NCBI GenBank assembly: GCA_025354075.1
Contig: JANXNO010000581.1
Location: forward strand, 1-12,787
Direction of reading: 5' to 3'
Origin: Burkholderiales bacterium
Lineage (GTDB): Bacteria; Pseudomonadota; Gammaproteobacteria; Burkholderiales; Casimicrobiaceae
DNA: 12,787 nt
In this document: positions 6,805 through 12,783 of the stretch, piece by piece
Layout: each line of letters opens with the position of its first letter
Numbering within the stretch: position 1 is the first letter of the stretch
Notes under the pieces: model-generated
Told to the model about the DNA's origin: nothing
Seen by the model: the letters and a program-made list of their open reading frames with translations, nothing else
Databases searched by the model: none
Made by a program: the position numbers and the translations under genes

Positions 6805-7212
6805 ATGCCATTTATTCGCACCAACGTACACCGTGACACGCCACAAGCGGTCAGGCAGCTTATTGTCATCGGCATCCACAAAGCGCTGGTTACGAGCATT
6901 GGCATGCCGGAAGATGAGCTGTTCAACATGGTCAATGATTACGAACCGAGCCAGTTCTGGTGCAGCCGCACCTTCAACGGCGTGGCGCGTTCGGAGCGTG
7001 GAGTGGTCATCGAAATCACCCTGCGACGCGGCCGCAGCAACGCGATGAAACACGAGCGCTACACCGCGATTTCAAACAATCTGTCGCACGATGCAGGCGT
7101 CGCGCCGATCGACATCTTTATCTTCATGCACGAAAACGACTGCTCCGATTGGTCAGTAGGCAATGGCAAGTTTGCGATGGCGTCGGTGCAGCAAGTGGGT
7201 GCGCCCGCGTAG
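6805..7212 (+). CDS. Tautomerase-superfamily protein (4-oxalocrotonate tautomerase/MSAD-like)
   Basis: This 135-residue protein starts MPFIR; after Met removal the exposed Pro1 is the catalytic base of this superfamily. The length (twice the 4-OT monomer) fits the fused-dimer subgroup that includes malonate semialdehyde decarboxylase and YusQ-like proteins. The internal repeat begins near GVVIEITLRRGR (66-77), whose arginines (R74, R75 and R77 counting Met) could match the active-site arginines of that group. The C-terminal half has VAPIDIFIFMHEND and WSVGNGKFAM. It diverges from the TetR gene across 233 bp that end in an AT-rich stretch, and it converges on rimO. There is no strong ribosome-binding site. 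The reaction cannot be assigned from sequence; a role in aromatic or keto-acid breakdown is plausible. Confidence 0.82.
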   Translation: MPFIRTNVHRDTPQAVRQLIVIGIHKALVTSIGMPEDELFNMVNDYEPSQFWCSRTFNGVARSERGVVIEITLRRGRSNAMKHERYTAISNNLSHDAGVAPIDIFIFMHENDCSDWSVGNGKFAMASVQQVGAPA

Positions 7213-7262
7213 CGCTGAGCCGGTATCGTTCGCTAGGGCAACAGCCTACCCGCCGCTCCGAA

Positions 7263-8642
7263 TCAATTCTCGTCGCGCTCATAACCCGGCAACACCGCGA
7301 TCAAATCGTGTTCTGTCGTCTCGACGACGGTGACTTTAACCACGTCGCCGACGTTCAGGTCGCCGCCGTTTTGCACGTGAACGAGTCCATCGATTTCTGG
7401 CGCGTCAGCCCATGATCTTGCTACAGCGATGTTGTCTTGCACGTCATCAACGATGACTTCGATTTCACGGCCAATTTTGGCGCGCAGCAACGCTTCGGAA
7501 ATCTCGGCCTGCACTTCCATGAACCGGGCGCGGCGTTCTTCTTTGACCTCATCAGGCAACTCGCCCGGAAGGTCGTTGGCGGTTGCGCCGTCGACCGGCG
7601 AATGGGCGAAACAGCCGACGCGATCCAGTTGTGCTTCTTGCAGAAAGTCGAGCAGTTCTTCGAACTCCGCTTCGGTCTCGCCAGGGAAGCCGACGATGAA
7701 GGTGGAGCGAATCGTGAGGTCAGGACAAGCCGCGCGCCAAGCCTGGATCCGCTCGATGTTTTTTTCGCCACTAGCGGGGCGTTTCATGAGTTTCAAGATG
7801 CGTGGATTAGCATGCTGAAACGGCACGTCGAGGTACGGCAACACGCGACCACCGCTGGCCAACGTGCTCTGCGCCATCAGTGGAATCACGTTGTCCACCG
7901 TCGGGTACGGATACACGTAATGCATGCGTGTCCACACGCCCAAGCTACCCAGCGCTTCGGCCAGTTCGAGCATGCGCGTCTTGACTGGTTTGCCGTTGAC
8001 GAAGTCGGTGCGGTACTTGACATCCACGCCGTATGCCGAGGTGTCCTGCGAGATCACCAGCAGCTCTTTGACGCCTGATTTGACCAGCGATTCGGCCTCA
8101 CGCATCACGTCGCCAATCGGGCGGCTCACCAGATCGCCACGCATTGACGGGATGATGCAGAAGCTGCAACGATGATTGCAACCCTCGCTGATCTTCAAGT
8201 ATGCGTAGTGTTTCGGCGTGAGCTTGACGCCGTGATCAGGCACGAGATCGATGAATTTATTGTGCGGCTTGGGCAGGTGCAAATGCACCGCGTCCATCAC
8301 TTCATTCGGCGCATGCGGGCCGGTGACAGCGAGCACTTTCGGATGGATATTTCTAATGAAATCGCCGTCCTGTTTTGCACCGAGGCAACCGGTGACGATC
8401 ACCTTGCCGTTCTCCGCCAAAGCTTCGCCAATTGCGTCTAACGACTCAGCAACCGCGTCGTCGATGAAGCCGCAGGTGTTGACCACCACGAGATCGGCAT
8501 CGGCGTAATCACCCACCGTTTCATAGCCCTCGGCCTTGAGGCGCGTAAGGACCTGTTCGCTGTCAACGAGTGCCTTGGGGCAGCCGAGCGAGACGAAGCC
8601 GACTTTGTGGGTGGCGGTTGATGGGGAAAGGGTGGGTTGCAT
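7263..8642 (-). CDS. rimO: Ribosomal protein uS12 (S12) methylthiotransferase RimO
   Basis: This 459-residue radical-SAM enzyme methylthiolates an aspartate of ribosomal protein S12. The N-terminal UPF0004 domain carries the three cysteines of the auxiliary iron-sulfur cluster: C21 ([12 protein letters not shown]), C57 (NTCGF) and C86 (VTGCLGA). The radical-SAM cluster is C155-x3-C159-x2-C162 in [35 protein letters not shown] and AHSPVDGA follow, then a C-terminal TRAM RNA-binding domain from about residue 390. PKALVDSE and SMRG distinguish RimO from the tRNA enzyme MiaB. The start at 8642 gives the family N-terminus; the ATG at 8738 would add 32 residues encoded by the repeat-rich spacer. 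The gene lies downstream of phaR on the same strand, but 252 bp of palindromic repeats separate them, so separate transcription is likely. Confidence 0.96.
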   Translation of the reverse strand: MQPTLSPSTATHKVGFVSLGCPKALVDSEQVLTRLKAEGYETVGDYADADLVVVNTCGFIDDAVAESLDAIGEALAENGKVIVTGCLGAKQDGDFIRNIHPKVLAVTGPHAPNEVMDAVHLHLPKPHNKFIDLVPDHGVKLTPKHYAYLKISEGCNHRCSFCIIPSMRGDLVSRPIGDVMREAESLVKSGVKELLVISQDTSAYGVDVKYRTDFVNGKPVKTRMLELAEALGSLGVWTRMHYVYPYPTVDNVIPLMAQSTLASGGRVLPYLDVPFQHANPRILKLMKRPASGEKNIERIQAWRAACPDLTIRSTFIVGFPGETEAEFEELLDFLQEAQLDRVGCFAHSPVDGATANDLPGELPDEVKEERRARFMEVQAEISEALLRAKIGREIEVIVDDVQDNIAVARSWADAPEIDGLVHVQNGGDLNVGDVVKVTVVETTEHDLIAVLPGYERDEN

Positions 8643-8699
8643 GGTGACTCTGTGGGTGCTGCGTGGCGCGTTACGTGTGTGCGGTGGGTTCGGATGTCG

Positions 8700-8754
8700 G
8701 GTGGGCAGCCTCTGCCCACCGAGGCGCGTGGTCGGCACGGGGTGCCCACCCTAC
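8700..8754. repeat. Dispersed GTGGGCA/TGCCCAC palindromic repeat, copy 1
   Basis: GGTGGGCAG (8700-8708) and CTGCCCACC (8712-8720) form a 9-bp stem with a 3-nt loop. A second small hairpin (GGCAC/GTGCC) follows, and the unit ends TGCCCACCCTAC. The same TGCCCACCCTAC block recurs at 11416-11427. This looks like an intergenic repeat family of the host genome, lying in the rimO-phaR spacer. Confidence 0.55.
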
Positions 8755-8799
8755 AAATCACGATTCGCTAGGCGTCGCCTCAAAAACGTAGGGCTGATA

Positions 8800-8869
8800 C
8801 GCGAAGCTGTTCCGCTGAAGTGCGCTTCGCGAGGTTTACCTGCTGGATTCCCGCTTCGCGAGAATGGCT
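8800..8869. repeat. Inverted repeats in the phaR-rimO spacer, including a GGGAATCCAG-type element
   Basis: CGCGAAGC (8800-8807) and GCTTCGCG (8824-8831) form a perfect 8-bp inverted repeat. Directly after, 8843-8869 (CTGGATTCCCGC to GAATGGCT) is a second palindrome. Its minus strand matches the element at 10524-10550 (CGCGAA-GCGGGAATCCAG). CGCTTCGCGAG occurs twice, as a direct repeat. The position just past the phaR stop (8895) suggests a 3'-end or terminator function, although no U-run follows. Confidence 0.5.
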
Positions 8870-8894
8870 CCATATGGAGAAATGACCTACTGAA

Positions 8895-9491
8895 TTACTT
8901 CTTCTCAGCCGCGCCCGGAAACCCCGGAAACGCGAAGCCGGGGAAAAACTGTTTGCTGCTCTCTTGCATCTTTTGCTGCATGTCGAGAAACATCTTGCTG
9001 CTTTGCTCAAGATAATTGCCCATCACGCCCTGCATCGCAGGCGCTTGCAACTGCATGAACTGCTGCCACACTTCCGAGCCGACCTGCCCGCCATCAGCGC
9101 CCGTGCTGCCGATCAACGTGCCGCCTTTTTCAGCGATGTTTTTCTGAAACTCGGTGAAGGCGCGCACGTTTTGTTCGAACAAACCACCGACCACACCCTG
9201 CATCGCGCCGCCATAAAAACGGATCATCTGCGACAGCATTTCGTTGCTGAACATCGGCACGCCGACGGCCTCTTCTTCGAGAATAATTTGCAGCAGAATC
9301 GTGCGCGTCAGCTCTTCGTTGGTCTTTGCGTCGCGCACTTCGAACGGCGTGTTTTCCACCACCATCTGCCGCACATCGGTCAGCGTGATGTAGCCGCTGG
9401 TGGCCGTGTCGTAGAGCCTGCGGTTCGGATATTTCTTGATGATGCGCATCGCGGAGCGCGCGCCGCGAGCGGCACTGGTCTTGGTGGCCAT
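8895..9491 (-). CDS. phaR: Polyhydroxyalkanoate synthesis repressor PhaR
   Basis: This 198-residue regulator of PHA granule formation represses phasin genes and itself until it is titrated onto growing granules. The N-terminal DNA-binding domain has the hallmark RIIKKYPNRRLYDT (16-29), then SGYITLTDVRQMV and the VRDAKTNEELTRTILLQII block. The middle contains PMFSNEMLSQMIRFYGGAMQ, followed by a Gln/Met-rich, coiled-coil-like tail ending in FFPGFAFPGFPG and AAEKK. The start at 9491 is backed by AGGA 9 nt upstream. It is transcribed divergently from a phasin gene, the classic target arrangement. The 253-bp shared region holds a strong TGC/GCA palindrome and a second, weaker copy near the phaR start. 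Confidence 0.95.
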   Translation of the reverse strand: MATKTSAARGARSAMRIIKKYPNRRLYDTATSGYITLTDVRQMVVENTPFEVRDAKTNEELTRTILLQIILEEEAVGVPMFSNEMLSQMIRFYGGAMQGVVGGLFEQNVRAFTEFQKNIAEKGGTLIGSTGADGGQVGSEVWQQFMQLQAPAMQGVMGNYLEQSSKMFLDMQQKMQESSKQFFPGFAFPGFPGAAEKK

Positions 9492-9506
9492 CGTTCATAT
9501 CCTAAT

Positions 9507-9550
9507 TTGTGCAGTGCGCCATTGTAGTGCAGGCTGGGACCCAAGTGCCA
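9507..9550 (-). promoter_or_regulatory. Probable phaR promoter with a weak PhaR-like site
   Basis: On the minus strand, TGGCAC (9545-9550) and TACAAT (9521-9526) are 18 bp apart. The -10 element is good and the -35 weak; it lies about 30 bp before the phaR start. TTGTGCAGTGCGCCA at 9507-9521 shares GCAG(C/T)GC with the stronger palindrome at 9632-9650, overlapping or just downstream of the -10. This suggests autorepression. Confidence 0.35.
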
Positions 9551-9631
9551 TGCGGGTTAGCGCAGGATTACCCGGCTTAACGAAGCACATCGCAACTCGT
9601 TTGAAACCGTTTCTTGTAGTGAGAACTCTAA

Positions 9632-9650
9632 TATGTTGCAGCGCAACATA
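9632..9650. promoter_or_regulatory. Likely PhaR operator: TATGTTGC-AGC-GCAACATA
   Basis: Two perfect 8-bp arms surround a 3-bp centre. The core TGC-N3-GCA matches the TGC-rich sites described for PhaR proteins. It lies 6 bp upstream of the -35 element of the phasin promoter and 141 bp from the phaR start, so one bound dimer could affect both genes. A related TGC-GCC-GCA sequence occurs at about 9694-9702 in the phasin leader. Confidence 0.6.
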
Positions 9651-9656
9651 AAGTGC

Positions 9657-9685
9657 TTGACTTGACCAATCCATGACCCTAACAT
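9657..9685 (+). promoter_or_regulatory. Sigma-70-type promoter for the phasin gene
   Basis: TTGACT (9657-9662), a 17-bp spacer and TAACAT (9680-9685) form a good sigma-70 promoter. The predicted start, near 9692, leaves a leader of about 53 nt before the ATG at 9745. It sits between the presumed PhaR operator and the phasin gene. Confidence 0.65.
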
Positions 9686-9744
9686 TCAATTTGTGCGCCG
9701 CAGCAATTTCAGCGGCTAAATCCTAACCTTCCAGGAGATACCCC

Positions 9745-10287
9745 ATGATTCCAATGTTCGAACAAGTCGCAGAAATGAACCGTGCTTACCTCGCCAACGT
9801 CCTCAAGGGTGTTGACGCAGCGGTGGCCTATAGCACCAAAGCAACCACCTTCGGCGTGACCGCAGCGAACGAATTCGCCGCGTCCGCTGCTGCCGATCTG
9901 CACGCTATTGCTGCTGTTAAAGCCCCCCAAGACATCGTGCCTTTGCGCGCCAAGCAAATGGAAGAAAAAGCGGACTGGGCCACCACCACGTCACGCCAGG
10001 CTTTCGAAATGATCTCTTCGGCTCAAACCGAAGCCATGCACTTTGCTGAAGCTCAAGCGGCTGACGCTGCCAAAGCATTCGCTGCCAACGTTGACAAGCT
10101 CGCCAAAAGCGCCCCACAAGGCATGCCTGGTGCTGAGTACGCAATGTCCGCCATGAAGGCCGGCGTTGAGACGTCAATGGCTGCGTTCGAGACCGTTGCC
10201 AAAGCAACCAAGGAAGGCGTTGAATATGCCGGCACGCAAGTTAAGGCAGCGTCTGCTAAATCAACGCCAGCTTCAAAGCGTAAGTAA
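9745..10287 (+). CDS. phaP: Phasin family protein (PHA granule surface protein)
   Basis: This 180-residue, Ala-rich, mostly helical protein without Cys or Trp clusters fits phasins, which coat polyhydroxyalkanoate granules and limit their coalescence. Family marks include the N-terminal FEQVAEMNRAYLANVLKGVD region, the central DIVPLRAKQMEEKADWATTT segment with SRQAFEMI, and amphipathic Ala/Lys helices through VDKLAKSAPQG. The last 15 residues are basic and Ser/Ala-rich (AASAKSTPASKRK), as in many Burkholderiales phasins. CCAGGAGATACCCC before the ATG is a strong ribosome-binding site. The gene is divergent from phaR and has its own promoter and probable PhaR operator, so expression should follow PHA accumulation. 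The 3' side carries unusual structured sequence. The symbol follows family usage; the paralogue number is unknown. Confidence 0.93.
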   Translation: MIPMFEQVAEMNRAYLANVLKGVDAAVAYSTKATTFGVTAANEFAASAAADLHAIAAVKAPQDIVPLRAKQMEEKADWATTTSRQAFEMISSAQTEAMHFAEAQAADAAKAFAANVDKLAKSAPQGMPGAEYAMSAMKAGVETSMAAFETVAKATKEGVEYAGTQVKAASAKSTPASKRK

Positions 10288-10295
10288 TTCAAACA

Positions 10296-10366
10296 CGGCT
10301 GACGCGCGGTTCGCCGCGCGGACAGCCGCAGAAACAGGGATGTGCCGATCCTACCTAACAAGGTAG
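10296..10366 (+). other. Two stem-loops just downstream of the phasin gene
   Basis: CGGCTG (10296-10301) pairs with CAGCCG (10323-10328) around CGCGCGG-TTCG-CCGCGCG (10303-10320), a very stable UUCG-capped hairpin without a T-run. CTACCT-AACA-AGGTAG (10351-10366) is a second perfect hairpin. They begin 8 nt past the phasin stop and probably belong to its 3' UTR or to the candidate small RNA that follows. Confidence 0.5.
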
Positions 10367-10370
10367 TACC

Positions 10371-10509
10371 GCGACACCCTTCGTCATGAGACGCTACACG
10401 TGTCTCCCCAAGACGAATGACACGACGGGTCGCCACCCTCCTCCTCCTTGTGCGGCGATACCGGAAGTCCCTCAGCCCGCATGGCTTGCCTTGCGGGCTT
10501 TTTCTTTTT
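10371..10509 (+). ncRNA. Candidate small RNA or 3'-UTR RNA with an exposed anti-Shine-Dalgarno tract
   Basis: A nested stem spans 10371-10433. GCGA-CCC pairs with GGGTCGC at the base, TTCGTC (10380-10385) with GACGAA (10412-10417), and GAGAC (10388-10392) with GTCTC (10402-10406). It is followed by CCCTCCTCCTCCTT (10436-10449), which I see as unpaired and complementary to ribosome-binding sites, and then a Rho-independent terminator. The order hairpin, single-stranded C/U-rich tract, terminator is typical of trans-acting bacterial sRNAs. No protein-coding frame explains this stretch (10288-10604 holds no gene). No separate promoter is obvious, so it may be processed from the phasin mRNA. Existence as an RNA is inferred. 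Confidence 0.4.
10474..10509 (+). terminator. Rho-independent terminator
   Basis: AGCCCGCA (10474-10481) pairs with TGCGGGCT (10492-10499) over a 10-nt loop, followed by TTTTTCTTTTT. It would end transcription from the phasin promoter and of any small RNA within its 3' region. Confidence 0.9.
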
Positions 10510-10523
10510 GGGATGTATGTTTG

Positions 10524-10550
10524 GTCAGTCGCGCGAAGGCGGGAATCCAG
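10524..10550. repeat. Dispersed GCGGGAATCCAG-type palindrome
   Basis: GTCAGTCGCGCGAAGGCGGGAATCCAG (10524-10550) is a diverged copy of the element on the minus strand at 8843-8869, in opposite orientation. Similar ATTCCCGC/GCGGGAAT intergenic palindromes are common in beta- and gammaproteobacterial genomes. Confidence 0.55.
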
Positions 10551-10604
10551 ATCGTGCGGTGCTATCGTTTAAGTTGTAAACATTGCGATGCGAGGACGAC
10601 ATTC

Positions 10605-10913
10605 ATGTGGCAACAGCCTGACAAGCGCGTTTGGCCGATGTTCGGCGCGATATTCGCGCTAGCGATCTTGCACGGTACTGAGCTTTTTGGACAACAAGGT
10701 TCATTCTTGGTCGAAGCGCTCCTTTACGTCATGAGCGCTCTATTTGCATTACGACTGGGTTTTCTAGGTGTTCAGGACGGGCATTCGCTGCTCAGACCGA
10801 GTATTGACCGCGACTCATCGCCCTTCATGTTCTGGCTGGATATCGGTGTTGGGTGTTTTTTCTTTGGTGCGGTGATGGCATGGAAAGCGGGACGGCTTAT
10901 CTTGCAAAATTAA
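10605..10913 (+). CDS. Small three-helix membrane protein of unknown function
   Basis: This 102-residue protein has three hydrophobic segments: VWPMFGAIFALAILHG (about 9-24), FLVEALLYVMSALFALRLGF (34-53) and MFWLDIGVGCFFFGAVMAW (75-93). Short polar loops separate them (DGHSLLRPSIDRDSS). I do not recognise a family. GAGGA 8 nt upstream of ATG 10605 supports this start. An in-frame ATG at 10386 would run the gene back through the terminator and the structured region, so I rejected it. The stop is 26 bp before the acetyltransferase start, so the two may share a transcript; a direct functional link is not shown. Confidence 0.65.
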   Translation: MWQQPDKRVWPMFGAIFALAILHGTELFGQQGSFLVEALLYVMSALFALRLGFLGVQDGHSLLRPSIDRDSSPFMFWLDIGVGCFFFGAVMAWKAGRLILQN

Positions 10914-10939
10914 TATCAGTATCGCCAGAGGATGAACCC

Positions 10940-11389
10940 ATGATCAAAGCATGCACCTCACCGCAACAAGCCGGCTGGCTGGAACTCCGGCAAGCGCTGT
11001 GGCCGCATGACGATGCCAGCGAGCACCTCAACGAGATGTCACGGTTCTGTGCGGAGCCTATGCGCTTCGGTCAATTCATCGCGATTGCTGGCGACGGCAC
11101 GCCGCAAGGATTCATTGAAATCGCGTTGCAAAGCGATTACGTGAACGGAACCGATTCATCACCCGTTGCTTTTCTCGAAGGCATTTACGTCGCGCCTTTT
11201 GCTCGCAGGCGGGGCGTAGCGAAGGCCCTCGTACAAGCCGCAAAGCTCTGGGCGCTTGTACATGGCTGTCGTGAGTTTGCGTCGGATGCGGCAATTGACA
11301 ACGAGGCGAGTCACGCGATGCATCGTGCGCTGGGTTTTGCAGAAACGGCGCGGGTGGTTTTCTTCCGCAAAGTGCTTGCTGCGGACTGA
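10940..11389 (+). CDS. GNAT acetyltransferase resembling aminoglycoside 6'-N-acetyltransferases, AAC(6')-I type
   Basis: This 149-residue GNAT protein transfers acetyl from acetyl-CoA to an amine. It follows the AAC(6')-I pattern along its whole length: WLELRQALWP (13-22), GFIEIALQSDYVNG (57-70), SSPVAFLEGIYVAP (73-86), the acetyl-CoA loop RRRGVAKAL (89-97), LWALVHGCREFASDAA (103-118), N121 with SHAMHRALGF (124-133), and ETARVVFFRK (135-144). Length is typical of that group. The start at 10940 has GAGGA 7 nt upstream; an ATG at 10853 would add 29 residues overlapping the previous gene. The resemblance to chromosomal AAC(6')-I enzymes is strong, but aminoglycoside activity is inferred, and other amines could be the natural substrate. 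An insertion sequence begins 66 bp downstream. Confidence 0.85.
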   Translation: MIKACTSPQQAGWLELRQALWPHDDASEHLNEMSRFCAEPMRFGQFIAIAGDGTPQGFIEIALQSDYVNGTDSSPVAFLEGIYVAPFARRRGVAKALVQAAKLWALVHGCREFASDAAIDNEASHAMHRALGFAETARVVFFRKVLAAD

Positions 11390-11402
11390 AACCCGATGAC
11401 GC

Positions 11403-11427
11403 GTGGGCAGCAAGTTGCCCACCCTAC
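11403..11427. repeat. Dispersed GTGGGCA/TGCCCAC palindromic repeat, copy 2
   Basis: GTGGGCA (11403-11409) pairs with TGCCCAC (11416-11422) over a 6-nt loop, and the unit ends in CCCTAC. It shares TGCCCACCCTAC with the copy at 8743-8754. It lies 13 bp after the acetyltransferase stop and could act as an mRNA end structure, although no T-run follows. Confidence 0.55.
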
Positions 11428-11455
11428 GCAGCTTCAGCTTTTCGCCAAGACGCGG

Positions 11456-11516
11456 TGACTCAAAACAAAAGCGTACTTTCGGGGAATTGTTGACTCACAA
11501 GTAAGGTGTACCGACG
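11456..11516 (+). repeat. Left end of the IS: two terminal repeats 35 bp apart
   Basis: The outer copy, TGACTCAAAACAAAAGCGTAC, starts at 11456. The inner copy, TGACTCACAAGTAAGGTGTAC followed by CGACG, starts at 11491. They share TGACTCA, an A-rich middle and GTAC. These are probably the transposase-binding sites. The inner copy ends about 20 bp before the transposase start. Confidence 0.7.
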
Positions 11517-11537
11517 CAAACGGCGAAGGACACGAAA

Positions 11538-12743
11538 ATGAGTCGAACAGAGAGGCGTGCGTACCTGTATGCAATTGCTGCACGTTACTCGGTGGCGGGG
11601 CGTGTGCAGAAGAGTCGCATGCTGGACGAATACTGCGCCACCACGCAGGTCGGCCGCAAGCACGCCATTGCCCGGATCGGTGAATGCATCAAGCGGCTCG
11701 CTGATCAAGCCGCAGGGGTGCTGCCAGCGCCTCGTATGCGCACGGGACGGCGTCGGCTCTACGCGGCCGATCCACAGCTTGTCACAGCGATAGGCGCGAT
11801 CTGGGAGGCGGCGAAGCGGCCCTGCGGCAAGCGTTTGGTCGCACTCTTGCCGAGCTGGCTACCGTTCTACGAAGCCGAGCACGGCGTTGTGCTCACCCGA
11901 CAAACCCGGCAGCTCGTGCGCCGCATCTCGCCGGCGAGCATTGACCGGCTTCTGGCCCCGACCAAGCGGGTGCTGGCGGAGCGCCTGCGCGGGCTCTCCG
12001 GCACCACACCGGCCGCTGAGTGGTTGCGAAGCCTAGTGCCGGTGCGCACCCACCACCACGATGTCGATCGCCCCGGCAGCTGTGAGGGCGACACGGTGGC
12101 CCACTGTGGCGCAACCATTGCCGGGGCGTTCTTCTGGACGCTCACCACCACCGACATTAATGAAGGCTGGACTGAGTGTGCGAGCGTCTGGAGCAAGCTC
12201 GCCGTGGGCGTTAAACAGGCGCTCATCGGCGTCGAGGCCCGTCTGCCCTTCAGGCTTACGGCCTTCGATAGCGACAACGGCACCGAATTCATCAACTACG
12301 GCTTGCAGCAACACTTCCATAACCACAAGCCTCCCATCCTCTTCACCCGATCCCGTCCCTATGAGAAAAACGATCAGGCCTACGTCGAGCAGAAGAACTT
12401 CTCCGTGGTGCGCCAGTTCTTAGGCTACCAGCGGCTCGACAACCCCGAACTCGATACCCCGTTGAACGAGTTCTTCTCTGGCTGCTGGCGCGACTACATC
12501 AACTTCTTTCTGCCGACACTGAAGCTGATACGCAAAGAGACCGTGGGCAGTAAAACCCGGCGCGTCTACGAGCCGATGGCTCAAACCCCCTACCAGAGGG
12601 TGATGAAATCAAGGCACGTGAGCAGCAAAGCCAAGGGTCTATTACGCCTTCACTACCAAACCTTAAACCCGTTCAAATTGAAGCGCGATATCGACGATAC
12701 TCTCGCCCGAATCTTTAACAACGCTCGGTACGCTGACTTATGA
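11538..12743 (+). CDS. DDE transposase (integrase catalytic core), IS1202/ISNCY-like
   Basis: This 401-residue transposase has an N-terminal helix-turn-helix region (about 20-75, SVAGRVQKSRMLDEYCATTQ, then GRKHAIARIGE). Its RNase-H-fold catalytic core has D185 in CEGDTVAHCG, D246 in FDSDNGTEF and E284 in NDQAYVEQKN. TRSRPYEKND before the Glu and the C-terminal TPYQRVMKS and LNPFKLKRDID motifs fit the group formerly placed in ISNCY and now linked to IS1202. That classification is from memory; the DDE assignment is direct. GAAGGA lies 7 nt upstream of ATG 11538. No frameshift or internal stop is present. The TGA stop at 12741-12743 lies inside the inner right terminal repeat. Confidence 0.9.
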   Translation: MSRTERRAYLYAIAARYSVAGRVQKSRMLDEYCATTQVGRKHAIARIGECIKRLADQAAGVLPAPRMRTGRRRLYAADPQLVTAIGAIWEAAKRPCGKRLVALLPSWLPFYEAEHGVVLTRQTRQLVRRISPASIDRLLAPTKRVLAERLRGLSGTTPAAEWLRSLVPVRTHHHDVDRPGSCEGDTVAHCGATIAGAFFWTLTTTDINEGWTECASVWSKLAVGVKQALIGVEARLPFRLTAFDSDNGTEFINYGLQQHFHNHKPPILFTRSRPYEKNDQAYVEQKNFSVVRQFLGYQRLDNPELDTPLNEFFSGCWRDYINFFLPTLKLIRKETVGSKTRRVYEPMAQTPYQRVMKSRHVSSKAKGLLRLHYQTLNPFKLKRDIDDTLARIFNNARYADL

Positions 12744-12783
12744 GTCAACGATCATCCCTTCGGTACGGTTATTTGTGAGTCAA
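12724..12783 (-). repeat. Right end of the IS: two terminal repeats 35 bp apart
   Basis: On the minus strand the outer copy is TGACTCACAAATAACCGTAC followed by CGAAG (from 12782), and the inner copy is TGACTCATAAGTCAGCGTAC followed by CGAG (from 12747). The offset of 35 bp equals that of the left end. The inner copy overlaps the last codons and stop of the transposase gene. Confidence 0.72.

Larger units (their letters stand above)
11456..12783 (+). mobile_element. Complete insertion sequence, DDE transposase, IS1202/ISNCY-like
   Basis: The element is about 1.33 kb, bounded by TGACTCA at the left (11456-11462) and TGAGTCA at the right (12776-12782), with one long transposase gene filling it. 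Each end carries two copies of a related terminal repeat. The ORF and all three catalytic acids are intact, so it may be active. A target duplication cannot be confirmed because only 4-5 bases of right flank are in the window. TTCG after 12783 equals TTCG at 11441-11444, which would fit a 15-bp duplication (11441-11455). The family name is from memory of the transposase pattern. Confidence 0.75.

Noticed and set aside
7437..8078. 213-codon plus-strand open frame
   Set aside because: It lies wholly antisense to the radical-SAM region of rimO and matches nothing that I recognise.
8643..8738. RimO N-terminal extension starting at 8738
   Set aside because: It encodes Arg/Pro/Thr-rich residues in the repeat-bearing spacer, unlike RimO N-termini.
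10386..10604. N-terminal extension of the small membrane protein
   Set aside because: It would translate through the structured region and the Rho-independent terminator; the ATG at 10605 has its own ribosome-binding site.
11867..12326. Minus-strand open frames inside the IS
   Set aside because: Antisense to the catalytic core of the transposase, with no start signals or domain features.
1186..12783. CRISPR array
   Set aside because: Repeats are few, palindromic and irregularly spaced, and there are no cas genes.
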